NCBI RefSeq assembly: GCF_029887935.1
Contig: NZ_JARXRO010000020.1
Span: 105,588 to 169,587, forward strand
Source of the DNA: Luteimonas kalidii
Lineage (GTDB): Bacteria > Pseudomonadota > Gammaproteobacteria > Xanthomonadales > Xanthomonadaceae
Direction: 5' to 3'
Length of the DNA: 64,000 nt
Within the stretch, counting starts at the first letter, position 1, and the number at the start of each line of letters is the position of its first letter. This document shows, one piece after another, positions 30,130 through 38,276 of this stretch. The notes under the pieces are model-generated. The model searched no databases, had not been told where the DNA came from, and saw nothing but the letters and a program-made list of their open reading frames with translations. Both the position numbers and the translations under genes were made by a program.

Positions 30130-31158
30130 ATGGACCGGACCATGAGAGCCGCCGTGGTACGCGCCTTCGACCAGCCGCTGGCGATCGAGGAGGTCGAGGT
30201 GCCGCGCCCGGGCGCGGGCCAGGTGCTGATGAAGGTCGCCGCGTGCGGCGTCTGCCATACCGACCTGCACGCCGCGCAGGGCGACTGGCCGGTGAAGCCG
30301 AGTCCGCCGTTCATCCCCGGCCACGAAGGCGTCGGCCATGTGGTCGCCGTCGGCGCCGGCGTGGCGTACGTGAAGGAAGGCGACCGCATCGGCGTGCCCT
30401 GGCTGCATTCGGCCTGCGGCTACTGCAGCCATTGCCTGGGCGGCTGGGAAACCCTGTGCGAGTCGCAGCAGAACACCGGCTACTCGGTCGACGGCAGCTT
30501 CGCGCAGTACGTGCTGGCCGACGCCGGCTACGTCGGCCACCTGCCCGACGGTGTCGGCTTCGTCGAGATCGCGCCGGTGCTGTGCGCAGGCGTCACCGTC
30601 TACAAGGGCCTGAAGGTCACCGAAGCGCGGCCCGGCAACTGGGTGGTGATCTCCGGGATCGGCGGGCTCGGGCACATGGCCGTGCAGTACGCGCGTGCGA
30701 TGGGCCTGAACGTCGTCGCGGTCGACGTGGACGACGCCAAGCTGCGGCTGGCCGAGCGTCTGGGCGCCACGCTCACCGTCAACGCGCGCACGCGCGATCC
30801 GGCTGAGTTCGTGAGGCGCGAGATCGGCGGTGCCCACGGCGTGCTGGTCACGGCGGTGTCGCGCCAGGCCTTCGCGCAGGGCGTGGGCATGCTGCGCCGG
30901 GGCGGGACGATGTCGCTGGTCGGGCTGCCGCCGGGCGATTTCCCGCTGGACATCTTCGGCATGGTGCTGAACGGCATCACCGTGCGCGGCTCGATCGTCG
31001 GCACCCGGCTGGACCTGCAGGAGTCGCTGGCCTTCGCGGCCGCCGGCAAGGTGGCCGCGACGGTAGCGCCGGACCGGCTGGAGAACATCAACGACATCTT
31101 CGCGCGCATGCGCAACGGCGAGATCGAGGGCCGCATCGTGCTCGACATGGCCGCCTGA
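30130..31158 (+). CDS. adhP: Zinc-dependent alcohol dehydrogenase (AdhP-like)
   Basis: 342 residues of the medium-chain dehydrogenase family. Catalytic zinc ligands are Cys42 (GVCHTD), His65 with Glu66 (GHEGVGH) and Cys152 (LCAG). The structural zinc site is Cys96, Cys99, Cys102 and Cys110. The NAD-binding motif is [11 protein letters not shown]. AdhP enzymes interconvert ethanol or other primary alcohols and aldehydes and prefer NAD(H). GGAG at 30121-30124 supports the start at 30130. The FNR-type box upstream suggests induction at low oxygen, where it could reoxidise NADH by aldehyde reduction (inference). Confidence 0.94.
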   Translation: MDRTMRAAVVRAFDQPLAIEEVEVPRPGAGQVLMKVAACGVCHTDLHAAQGDWPVKPSPPFIPGHEGVGHVVAVGAGVAYVKEGDRIGVPWLHSACGYCSHCLGGWETLCESQQNTGYSVDGSFAQYVLADAGYVGHLPDGVGFVEIAPVLCAGVTVYKGLKVTEARPGNWVVISGIGGLGHMAVQYARAMGLNVVAVDVDDAKLRLAERLGATLTVNARTRDPAEFVRREIGGAHGVLVTAVSRQAFAQGVGMLRRGGTMSLVGLPPGDFPLDIFGMVLNGITVRGSIVGTRLDLQESLAFAAAGKVAATVAPDRLENINDIFARMRNGEIEGRIVLDMAA

Positions 31159-31168
31159 GCCGCCGCCG

Positions 31169-31199
31169 GCATGGCGCCGGGCAAGTGCCGGCGCCATGC
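31169..31199. terminator. Strong hairpin between convergent genes
   Basis: A 12-bp perfect stem (GCATGGCGCCGG at 31169-31180 with CCGGCGCCATGC at 31188-31199) and a 7-nt loop follow the adhP stop by 10 nt and precede the convergent BamE-like gene's stop. There is no U-tract. A bidirectional terminator role is inferred. Confidence 0.55.
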
Positions 31200-31222
31200 G
31201 GAGCGGATGCGCCGCCCGCCGC

Positions 31223-31804
31223 TCAGGGCGTCCAGACGCGGTTCTGCACCGTCGGGTCGGTGGTGATCGAGGCCAGCCGGCCCTGCGCGTCGAAGTGCAG
31301 CTGGAACTCGCTGAAGCTGTCGAGCCAGTAGCGCCACAGCGGCGATTCCAGGTCCGGGTTCTCGCTGCTGATCGGATAGCCCAGCGAGGCGAGCACCTGT
31401 TCGCGGGTCATGCCCGGGGTGACCCTGGACTGCTTCACCGCGGTTTGCACCTTGTCCGGCCAGCTGGCGATCTTCGCCGCCGGATCCTCGGTCACCACGT
31501 AGCGGCGCGCGAAGGTGGCGTCGTCGAGGTCGCGGCTGTAGTCGTTGCCGATCGCCTGGCGCTTGCCGTCGATCTCCACCTTCGTCCGGTAGCGGCCGTA
31601 GCCGGTGACCGACACCGGCGTGCCGGCCGGAATCACCCGCTTGCCGTTCTCGGCGTAGTTGCTGTCGCTGATCCAGCTGCCGTCGCTGCGCATGTTGCAG
31701 CACAGGTAGCCGTCGAAGCGGTCCTGTGCCGTGGCCGCGCCCGCGGCGGCCAGCGCCGCCAGTGCCAGCGCGCGCGCCGCGTGGCGTCGTTGCGTGTGTC
31801 CCAT
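31223..31804 (-). CDS. Periplasmic protein with a BamE/SmpA-like domain
   Basis: 193 residues. The signal peptide runs to about residue 26 (RALALAALAAAGAATAQ). The middle contains an SH3-like segment (PAGTPVSVTGYGRYRTKVEIDGKRQAIGNDYSRDL). The C-terminal 70 residues read SRVTPGMTREQVLASLGYP...WRYWLDSFSEFQLHFDAQGRLASI, the typical SmpA/BamE-fold pattern (GMTxxQVxxxLG...). CxxNM near residue 34 has two adjacent cysteines. The function is unknown; it is not the BamE lipoprotein itself since no lipobox is seen. The start at 31804 is supported by GGAG about 8 nt upstream. Confidence 0.72.
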   Translation of the reverse strand: MGHTQRRHAARALALAALAAAGAATAQDRFDGYLCCNMRSDGSWISDSNYAENGKRVIPAGTPVSVTGYGRYRTKVEIDGKRQAIGNDYSRDLDDATFARRYVVTEDPAAKIASWPDKVQTAVKQSRVTPGMTREQVLASLGYPISSENPDLESPLWRYWLDSFSEFQLHFDAQGRLASITTDPTVQNRVWTP

Positions 31805-31952
31805 CTGCTGTGCTCCATCCATGGCGGCCGGGCCCGCCGCGATGCGTGGCCAGGGTGTCCTGCGTCCCTGTGCGCGTTGCCCCCTTCGCGCCCGGGCATT
31901 GTGCCGGCGCGCGTGCGTGCGCGCCACGGCGGGCGTGTAAGCTGGCGGGGCG

Positions 31953-32159
31953 ATGCAGCCCGCCGATCCCGCCGAACTCACCCGCCAGCTGGCCGACCTG
32001 CGGCTGCAGCATCGCGACCTCGACACCGCCATCGCCACGCTCCAGGCGACCATCGTCAGCGACGAACTGACCATCAAGCGGCTGAAGAAGCGCAAGCTCC
32101 AGCTCAAGGATGCGATCGCGCGGCTCGAAAGTGCGTTGATCCCCGACCTGGACGCCTGA
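31953..32159 (+). CDS. YdcH family protein (DUF465)
   Basis: 68 residues, a single charged alpha-helical hairpin: ELTRQLADLRLQHRDLDTAIATLQATIVSDELTIKRLKKRKLQLKDAIARLES. The LKKRKLQLKDxI motif is the DUF465/YdcH signature. The function is unknown. The ATG has no clear Shine-Dalgarno; TAAGCT at 31938-31943 is a possible -10 nine nt upstream. The stop TGA is directly followed by the GTG of the next gene, so it may lead a four-gene operon. Confidence 0.88.
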   Translation: MQPADPAELTRQLADLRLQHRDLDTAIATLQATIVSDELTIKRLKKRKLQLKDAIARLESALIPDLDA

Positions 32160-32816
32160 GTGGAACGGCCCGCGCCGCGGAGCGCAGCGCCCGCGCGCCC
32201 GACCGACCGGCAGCAGTGGATCGCGATCCTGCGTCATCGCCGGGGCCGGGTGCTGCTGCTGGTGGCGTCGCTGGTGGTGGCCGGGATCGCCGCATCCGGT
32301 GGTTTCGAGCCTGCGTCCAGCTTGCCTGGCGCGCGCCATCCGGTACTGGTCGCGGGGCAGACGGTCGACACCGGCGCCTTCGCCGTCACCCCGCTGCGCG
32401 CGTGGGTGGCCGATGCGCCGCCCGGCGCGTACCCGAAGGAGGGGCAGCGGGTGCTGATGCTGCGGCTGCGGGTGGAGAACCGCACCGGGGCGGCGTTCGC
32501 GGCGTCCGCGCTGTTCGCGCAGGACGTGGTGTGGCTGCCCGACGGGCGTTCGAACGAACGCAAGGCGCAGCCGCTGCGGCGGGCCGACGACCACACGCTG
32601 ACCGTACAGCTGCAGCCGGGCGTCCCGGTCGTGGTCGACATGGCCTGGGAGTTCGATGCCAGCGAGGCCCTTCGGACGCCGCCCACCTGGGGCGTGTACG
32701 CGCGGCGTTTCGTCGAGCGCGGCTACCTGCAGGGCGAGGGCGACGCGGGCTGGAAGCAGGACGCACCGCTGGCGAAAATCGTGCTCGAGGCGGGCGCGCC
32801 GCCGGAGGCGGGATAG
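32160..32816 (+). CDS. Hypothetical single-pass membrane protein, first of a three-gene cassette
   Basis: 218 residues. A basic cytoplasmic N-terminus (about 1-30) precedes one transmembrane helix (RVLLLVASLVVAGIAAS, about 30-46). The outside part is beta-rich: TVDTGAFAVTPLRAWVAD, GQRVLMLRLRVENRTGAAF and DDHTLTVQLQPGVPVVVDMAWEF read like a DUF4352/Ig-type sandwich. I recognise no named family. The GTG start abuts the YdcH stop with no gap and the next ATG abuts its TAG, indicating tight translational coupling. Confidence 0.7.
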   Translation: MERPAPRSAAPARPTDRQQWIAILRHRRGRVLLLVASLVVAGIAASGGFEPASSLPGARHPVLVAGQTVDTGAFAVTPLRAWVADAPPGAYPKEGQRVLMLRLRVENRTGAAFAASALFAQDVVWLPDGRSNERKAQPLRRADDHTLTVQLQPGVPVVVDMAWEFDASEALRTPPTWGVYARRFVERGYLQGEGDAGWKQDAPLAKIVLEAGAPPEAG

Positions 32817-33440
32817 ATGGATGCGACGCATGCCCGGGTGCGCCACCTGCCGGTCCGCTGGGGGCTGCTGGCGGCGAGCGTGGCGGTGATCGCGGCGATC
32901 GTCTGGCTGCGCGGGCACGCGCCCTCGTTCGACGACAAGCTCGCCCCGTTCGTGCTGTCCGGCGGAGTCGACCAACGCGTGGAGGCACGCAACTTCGCCG
33001 TGCGGGTGAAGCGGCTCAAGCTCGCCCGCGCCTACCGCACGCCGGGGCCCGGGTTCGACAGCGGGCCGGTGCAGGCGCGCGCGGACGGCGTGTGGCTGTC
33101 GGTGCTGGTGGATGTCGAGCCCACGCGCGAGCCGGGCTATGTCAGCGCCTGGCTGCGCGCCGCCGACGGCCGCACCTTCGTGGCCGCCAGCGGCGACCGC
33201 CCGCGCGTGGGCAACCTCAATTTCGCCAACGTGCAGCTGGCCACCGGGCTGGTGGGCCAGGGCGCGTACTTCTTCGACCTGCCGGAGGATGCGCTGGCGG
33301 ATGCGCGCCTGCTGTTCTTCTGGGGCCTGTCCAAGCCCGGCGACATGGACCACCTGGTCGAGATCGATCCGGGGCTGGACGTTGCCGCGGTGCGTGCCCT
33401 GCGCGAGGGTGCGCAGCCGGTGATCGACCTGGTGCCCTGA
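32817..33440 (+). CDS. Hypothetical single-pass membrane protein, second of a three-gene cassette
   Basis: 207 residues. The layout matches its neighbours: a short basic N-terminus, one helix (WGLLAASVAVIAAIVWL, about 15-31) and an extracytoplasmic beta-rich domain (VDQRVEARNFAVRVKRLKLARAY, GVWLSVLVDVEPTREPGYVSAWLRAADGRTFVAASGDRP). The repeated pattern of an 'own-motif, strand, LxVxVxP, ADGRTF' resembles the DUF4352/telomere-repeat-like sandwich fold. Named family and function are unknown. It starts directly after the previous TAG. Confidence 0.7.
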   Translation: MDATHARVRHLPVRWGLLAASVAVIAAIVWLRGHAPSFDDKLAPFVLSGGVDQRVEARNFAVRVKRLKLARAYRTPGPGFDSGPVQARADGVWLSVLVDVEPTREPGYVSAWLRAADGRTFVAASGDRPRVGNLNFANVQLATGLVGQGAYFFDLPEDALADARLLFFWGLSKPGDMDHLVEIDPGLDVAAVRALREGAQPVIDLVP

Positions 33441-33443
33441 GCC

Positions 33444-34100
33444 ATGCCGCCACCACGCCCCGTGATCGCAGCTGATGCCCGTGCCGATGCGGGCGGCTGG
33501 TGGGACCGCAACCGCTTCTGGCTGCTCGGTGCGCTGGTGCTGGGCGTGCTCGCGTTCTGGCTGCCGTATCGCGATGCGGTGCACGAGTTCCAGGACCGGC
33601 GCGAGCCGCGGCATGCGCGCGATGTCGCGGCCGGGCAGTGGGGCGAGTACGAGGGATCGCGCTGGCGGCTGGCCGGCGTGCGTCGGGTGGACGGCCTGCC
33701 CGCTGCGTTCGCCGGCTATCCGCATGGGCCCTCGTCGTTGCTGATCGTGAGTTACGACGTCATTCCCGGCCGCGAGGCCACGCCCGACCTGCTCGACCGC
33801 TGCAAGGGCCGGCTGAGCGATGCGCAGGGCCGCACCTGGGACGCGGACGCGATCCCCCATGCGAGCCTCGACCGCGCCCAGCAGCGGCTCGGCACGCGCT
33901 GCGGCTCGCGCACCAATGCCGACTTCGAGCGCGAAGCCGCACGCGCCGGCGAGCCCTTCCGCTTCCACCACCTCTACCAGGTGCCGCGCGACGTCCCGAC
34001 CGCGGCCCTGCGTGGCGAGATCGCCTTCCCGCCGTTCACCACCACGCCGCCTGGCACCTACGTGCGCTTCGAACTGGGGAGCGCCGCCGCGCGCGACTAG
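33444..34100 (+). CDS. Hypothetical single-pass membrane protein, third of a three-gene cassette
   Basis: 218 residues. N-terminal cytoplasmic stretch, one helix (FWLLGALVLGVLAFWLPY, about 25-42) and an outside domain: GQWGEYEGSRWRLAGVRRVDG, SSLLIVSYDVIPGREATPDLLDRCKGRLSDAQGRTWDAD and GTYVRFEL. Two cysteines (DRCKG and TRCGS) could form a disulfide. It resembles the two upstream proteins in architecture, so the three may be diverged paralogues. The stop overlaps that of the convergent gene in CTAG (34097-34100). Confidence 0.7.
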   Translation: MPPPRPVIAADARADAGGWWDRNRFWLLGALVLGVLAFWLPYRDAVHEFQDRREPRHARDVAAGQWGEYEGSRWRLAGVRRVDGLPAAFAGYPHGPSSLLIVSYDVIPGREATPDLLDRCKGRLSDAQGRTWDADAIPHASLDRAQQRLGTRCGSRTNADFEREAARAGEPFRFHHLYQVPRDVPTAALRGEIAFPPFTTTPPGTYVRFELGSAAARD

Positions 34101-35374
34101 CCGGCGCCGAGCTCCGCACGCGGCAGCCGGGCCACGGCCCGGTCGAAGGTCGCCGCCAACAGCACGATCCGCAGCAGCTCGGTGAGCAGCGCCGGACGCA
34201 GCGACAGCGGCCCGTTCACCAGCACCAGCAGCGGCTGGGCGATGACCTGCCATTCCTGCCATTCGCGTGCGCCCAAAGCGCGCGTCGCCCAGCGCCACGC
34301 CCACGCGTCGAACGAGGCGAGCAACTGCCAGCCCAGCACCAGCGTCAGCAGCGCCGGCAGCCCCGCGCGCAACACCAGGCGCAGGCTGTTCACCACCGGC
34401 ACGCCCTTGCTGGTCCACCCGGAACTGGCCTTCGTCGCGAGCCTGCGCCAGGCCACGTGCAGGTTCTGGAAGCGCGTGGCGAGCGTGTCCGCGTGCGCAT
34501 CGGCATCGCCCATCCGGTGGCGCCGGCGCAGGTCCAGGCCGTAGACGATCGCGGTGATCGCCAGCCACACCAGCGGCATCGCGGCCGCGCCGGCCAGCGT
34601 GGCGACCAGATCCCACGCCGGCGTGGCCACGCGCTTGACCTGGTCGAGCGACACCAGCCCGATGAACGGGTTATCCCACCACTCGGCGACCGCGACGTAG
34701 ACCGCGCGCGCGTGCCACCAGGTCCGCGCCTGCGACATCCAGCCGGCGATCGCCGACACGCCGACGAACACCCAGTACGCCTCGCACACCGTGGCCAGCA
34801 TCGCCCAGGCGCCGTGGCCGGTGGCCTCGGCGCGACGCCTGGCGAAGGCGCGCACCGCCCAGGCGACCGCCAGCGCGATCCAGATGCCCTCGACCTTCAG
34901 GATCGACGACAGGCTCTCGCGATTCTCGAACGACACCCCGCTCAGGTAGCTGAGGATGAAGTCGCGCTTGATCCCGTCCAGCAGCCCCCAGCTGGCGTAG
35001 TAGGCGAAGAACGGCAGCAGCGCGACCGCGAGCGCGCCCAGCCAGGGATGCTGCAGGCGCACCTCCGGCACGCCGATGCCCGCGGCCTGGGTGGGCAGCG
35101 AGGGCCGCAGCACCAGGAACATCCCGATCACGCCCACCAGCTGGGTGACGATCAGCACCGCGATCGCCGCGTACGAGAGCAGCAGCGAGGTTTCGGCCAG
35201 GCGGATGGAGGCCTGCTGCAGCAGGTCGTACGCAACGCGCTGGGCGAAGAACAGGCACAGCAGCGCCGGCCAGTGGCGCCACAGCAGGCGGGCCGCCAGG
35301 TGCGGGATCGCCCACCAGGCGTTCGCGTCCACCCGGCCGGGCGATGCCGGATCCACGATCGTCGCCGACATCAT
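34097..35374 (-). CDS. Large polytopic membrane protein of unknown function
   Basis: 425 residues with about eight hydrophobic segments (for example LLWRHWPALLCLFFAQRVAY, LSYAAIAVLIVTQLVGVIGMFLVL, WLGALAVALLPFFAYY, IWIALAVAWAVRAFA, LVATLAGAAAMPLVWLAITAIVYGL, LRAGLPALLTLVLGWQLL). The soluble loops have Trp/Arg-rich stretches. I do not recognise the family. It is 52 nt downstream of plsB on the same strand, and convergent with the three-gene cassette, sharing a CTAG stop with it. The pairing suggests a functional set, but that is inference. Confidence 0.75.
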   Translation of the reverse strand: MMSATIVDPASPGRVDANAWWAIPHLAARLLWRHWPALLCLFFAQRVAYDLLQQASIRLAETSLLLSYAAIAVLIVTQLVGVIGMFLVLRPSLPTQAAGIGVPEVRLQHPWLGALAVALLPFFAYYASWGLLDGIKRDFILSYLSGVSFENRESLSSILKVEGIWIALAVAWAVRAFARRRAEATGHGAWAMLATVCEAYWVFVGVSAIAGWMSQARTWWHARAVYVAVAEWWDNPFIGLVSLDQVKRVATPAWDLVATLAGAAAMPLVWLAITAIVYGLDLRRRHRMGDADAHADTLATRFQNLHVAWRRLATKASSGWTSKGVPVVNSLRLVLRAGLPALLTLVLGWQLLASFDAWAWRWATRALGAREWQEWQVIAQPLLVLVNGPLSLRPALLTELLRIVLLAATFDRAVARLPRAELGAG

Positions 35375-35426
35375 CCGTCCCTGGCTTGCGGGCCCGACAG
35401 CGTAGCGCGCGCCACCGGCGTCGCGC

Positions 35427-38048
35427 TCATGCCGCCGGCGGCGCGACCTCTTCCGGGCGCACCGCCTCCGGGCTCACCTTCTCGATCGTGTGCCGCAGCT
35501 CGCGGCCGAGGATCACCTTCGCGTCCTTGGCCCACGATTCCAGGCGCTGGTCGAACACCAGCTTGCTGTTCTGGTCGAGCTTCACCAGTTCCAGTTCGCG
35601 CAGCTTCTGGATGAAGCCGCGGAACAGGCTCTTGTCGAAGAATTCCGGCGCGGCCGGTGCGTACAGCAGGCTCAGGCGCTGCGCGGCGAGCTGGCACAGG
35701 CTTTCCAGTTCGCCGGCGCCGAGCGTGCCGGGACCGTTCTTGGCCAGCACCGAAATGGCGATGTAGTAGCGCTCGAACGCCTGCTGCAGCGGATGCCCGA
35801 GCGCGCGCAGGCGGAACACCTCGTCGGACTGGCCGGCGTTGCGCGCGAGCACGCCACCGTCGTCGTCGCCGGCGCGCTCGAGCAGGCCTTCGCGCACGAA
35901 CACGTCGATGGTGCGGTCGATGCGCGCGGCGAAGCCATCGCCGTCCCAAGGCAGGAACAGCTCGCCCTGCAGGAAGGGGTAGACCGCGCGACCGATGCGC
36001 AGCAGGGTCTCGCGCGACATGCGCCGGTTGTGCTGGAAGCAGCACGCGATCCAGGCCGAGGCGGTGAACAGGTGCAGTACGTTGTTGCGGAAGTAGCTCA
36101 GCAGCACCGCGTCGTCGTCGCCGACGCTGAACACGTCGCCCAGCGGATGCGCCACCCGCCGCAGCACGCCGATCTCCTCGCCATGGGCGACGATCTCGCG
36201 CGGGCTGTGCGGGGTCACCGTGACCCGGCCGGAGTAGGGCACCTCGGCCAGCAGCGTCTTCGACAGTTCGATCTGCGCCAGCAGGTCGCCTTCGCCCATC
36301 GCGTGCTTGGGCGTGGACAGCAGCGCCAGCGCCAGCAGGTTGATCGGGTTCACGTCCGCGGCGCGGTTGATGTTGACCTGGATGCGCTCGGCGGCCACGT
36401 CGACGGTGCGCGACAGCCACTCGGGCTTCTCCTCGTCGTCCAGCGGCTGGCCGTTCCAGGCGGTGGCGTGTTCGGCCAGCAGTTCGCCGAGCGGGATCGG
36501 CTCGCCGAAGTTCACCACCACCTGGCCGTAGTTCTGCCGCAGCACCTTCGGGATGCCCCACAGCAGCGCCCAGATCGATTCCTTCTCCTTGGGCTTGCCG
36601 CTGAGCTCGTCGAGGTAGCTGTTGCCTTCCATCAGCTTCTCGTAGCCGATGTAGACCGGCTGGAACAGCACCGGGCGCGCGGGCTGGCGCAGGTAGGCGC
36701 GCAGGGTCATCGCGATCATGCCGCCCTTGGGCTGCAGCAGCCGGCCGGTGCGCGAGCGCCCGCCCTCGACGAAGTACTCGATCGAATAGCCGCCGGCGAT
36801 CAGCTGCGCCACGTATTCGGCCAGCACCGCCGAGTACAGCGCCGAGCCGCGGATCGAGCGGCGGATGAAGAACGCGCCGCCACGCCGCAGCAGCGGCCCG
36901 ATCACCGGCAGGTTGAGGTTGATCCCGGCGACGATGTGCGGCGGCACGATGCCCTTGGTGTAGAGCAGGTAGCTCAGCAGCAGGTAGTCCATGTGGCTGC
37001 GGTGGCTGGGCACATAGACCACCTCGTTGCCCGGCGCGACCGCCTTGAGCTGGTCGAGGTGGTGCACCAGCACGCCCCGATAGATCCGGTTCCACACCGC
37101 GGTGAGCAGGAACGAGGCCGAGCGCACCACCGGGTGCGAATAGTCGGCCGCGATCTCGTAGGCCATCGCATGCGCGGCCTTCCACGCCTCTTCGGGCGAA
37201 CTGCCGTCGCGGCGGGCCTTGTCCGCGATCGCCTCCTTGACCGGCTGCGAGGCCAGCACCTTGTCGATCAGCAGGCGCCGGGTCGACAGGTCGGGGCCGA
37301 TGACCGCCTCGCGCAGGCGGTTGAAGTGGGTGCGCAGCACGCGCGAGAGCTTGCGCACCGTGCGCTCGGGCGGCAGGTCCTCGGCCAGCAGGCTGCGGAT
37401 GCTCACCGGCGCGGCGAACTGCACCAGGGTGTCGCGCCCGTTGAGCAGGATCGACAGCAGCCGCCTGAAGCGGCCGACGATCGCCCAGTTCTCCGAGAAC
37501 AGTACCGAGAACCAGCCGCTGGCCTTGTCCGGCGAACGGCCGACGAAGATCGACACCGGTACCAGTTGCACGTCCAGCGCCGGATCGAGGCGGTGCGCCT
37601 CCAGCAGGCGCGCCAGCGATTCGGAATGGGTCTTCTTCGGCGGCGCCTGGCCCGTCGCCAGCGCCAGCGCGCCGCCCGCATTGCGCCGCGACAGCGCCAC
37701 GTAGGCGCGCTTGCGCCCGAGCGGGTCGCCCGGCAGCGGCCGCAGCGGCCCGGGCATGCCGGTCTCGCGGCAGGCGCGGTCGAGGATCAGCGCGTTCGAC
37801 AGGCCGTAGTCCTCGAGCACGTAGCAGACCGGGCGCGGATCGACCAGGTCGGGCGGCGACTGCGGTTCGATCTTCAGCCCGATCCAGGGCCTGAGCACCC
37901 AGCCGGCCAGCTTCGCCCACCACGGCCGCCCGCTGCGCAGGGCCGCCACGCGAGCCGGCGCCACGTTCGGTGCGCCGGCCGGATCGCCGGGGGAGGGGCC
38001 GTCGCCACCGGGAGGCGGGGCTTCGAACAGGTTCGGTTGCGTGGGCAT
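35427..38048 (-). CDS. plsB: Glycerol-3-phosphate 1-O-acyltransferase PlsB
   Basis: 873 residues, the long membrane-bound PlsB form. It acylates sn-glycerol 3-phosphate using acyl-ACP or acyl-CoA, the first step of phospholipid synthesis. The HX4D catalytic motif is VPSHRSHMDYL (His349, Asp354). The substrate-binding blocks GAFFIRRSIRG, EGGRSRTGRL and PVYIGYEKL follow. The start at 38048 (MPTQPNLFEAPP) is chosen since longer upstream frames are not conserved-looking. A CATAAT hexamer lies 6 nt before the ATG, with no Shine-Dalgarno. Confidence 0.96.
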   Translation of the reverse strand: MPTQPNLFEAPPPGGDGPSPGDPAGAPNVAPARVAALRSGRPWWAKLAGWVLRPWIGLKIEPQSPPDLVDPRPVCYVLEDYGLSNALILDRACRETGMPGPLRPLPGDPLGRKRAYVALSRRNAGGALALATGQAPPKKTHSESLARLLEAHRLDPALDVQLVPVSIFVGRSPDKASGWFSVLFSENWAIVGRFRRLLSILLNGRDTLVQFAAPVSIRSLLAEDLPPERTVRKLSRVLRTHFNRLREAVIGPDLSTRRLLIDKVLASQPVKEAIADKARRDGSSPEEAWKAAHAMAYEIAADYSHPVVRSASFLLTAVWNRIYRGVLVHHLDQLKAVAPGNEVVYVPSHRSHMDYLLLSYLLYTKGIVPPHIVAGINLNLPVIGPLLRRGGAFFIRRSIRGSALYSAVLAEYVAQLIAGGYSIEYFVEGGRSRTGRLLQPKGGMIAMTLRAYLRQPARPVLFQPVYIGYEKLMEGNSYLDELSGKPKEKESIWALLWGIPKVLRQNYGQVVVNFGEPIPLGELLAEHATAWNGQPLDDEEKPEWLSRTVDVAAERIQVNINRAADVNPINLLALALLSTPKHAMGEGDLLAQIELSKTLLAEVPYSGRVTVTPHSPREIVAHGEEIGVLRRVAHPLGDVFSVGDDDAVLLSYFRNNVLHLFTASAWIACCFQHNRRMSRETLLRIGRAVYPFLQGELFLPWDGDGFAARIDRTIDVFVREGLLERAGDDDGGVLARNAGQSDEVFRLRALGHPLQQAFERYYIAISVLAKNGPGTLGAGELESLCQLAAQRLSLLYAPAAPEFFDKSLFRGFIQKLRELELVKLDQNSKLVFDQRLESWAKDAKVILGRELRHTIEKVSPEAVRPEEVAPPAA

Positions 38049-38060
38049 CGCTTCATTATG
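38049..38060 (-). promoter_or_regulatory. -10 element directly before plsB (probable leaderless start)
   Basis: CATAAT on the minus strand (38060-38055), five of six consensus, then GAAGCG, then the plsB ATG. The spacing is again 6 nt. No Shine-Dalgarno and no good -35 are visible. Confidence 0.5.
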
Positions 38061-38189
38061 CCCAAGCGCAATCGCACCTCCGTGGCGGCTGGACGCGGTG
38101 GGGCGGGTCGAGCCGGGCGCAATGGACGGGTCCGAGCGGCCCGAAACCGTGACCCAGGTCAGCAACGCGAGATCGCGCGCTTGCGCCCG

Positions 38190-38235
38190 TTGACAGGATG
38201 CTTACAACCGAAAGCGTCGTACGAGGGGGCGTACG
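38190..38235 (+). promoter_or_regulatory. -35-like TTGACA and paired CGTACG palindromes before the second TonB receptor
   Basis: A perfect TTGACA is at 38190-38195 but no convincing -10 sits at the right distance. Downstream, two copies of the palindrome CGTACG (38218-38223 and 38230-38235) are separated by AGGGGG, 12 bp apart centre to centre. That is near one helical turn and compatible with an operator. No regulator can be named. Confidence 0.35.
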
Positions 38236-38276
38236 GTCCCGCGGCCTGGCCGCTGACGCCATTCAAGGAGAGATCG

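Noticed and set aside
35490-38276. A 1904-codon frame that runs antisense through plsB into the second TonB receptor
   Set aside because: Only the part from 38277 has a signal peptide, ribosome binding site and receptor motifs. The rest is the plsB mirror frame; the lack of a stop is chance.
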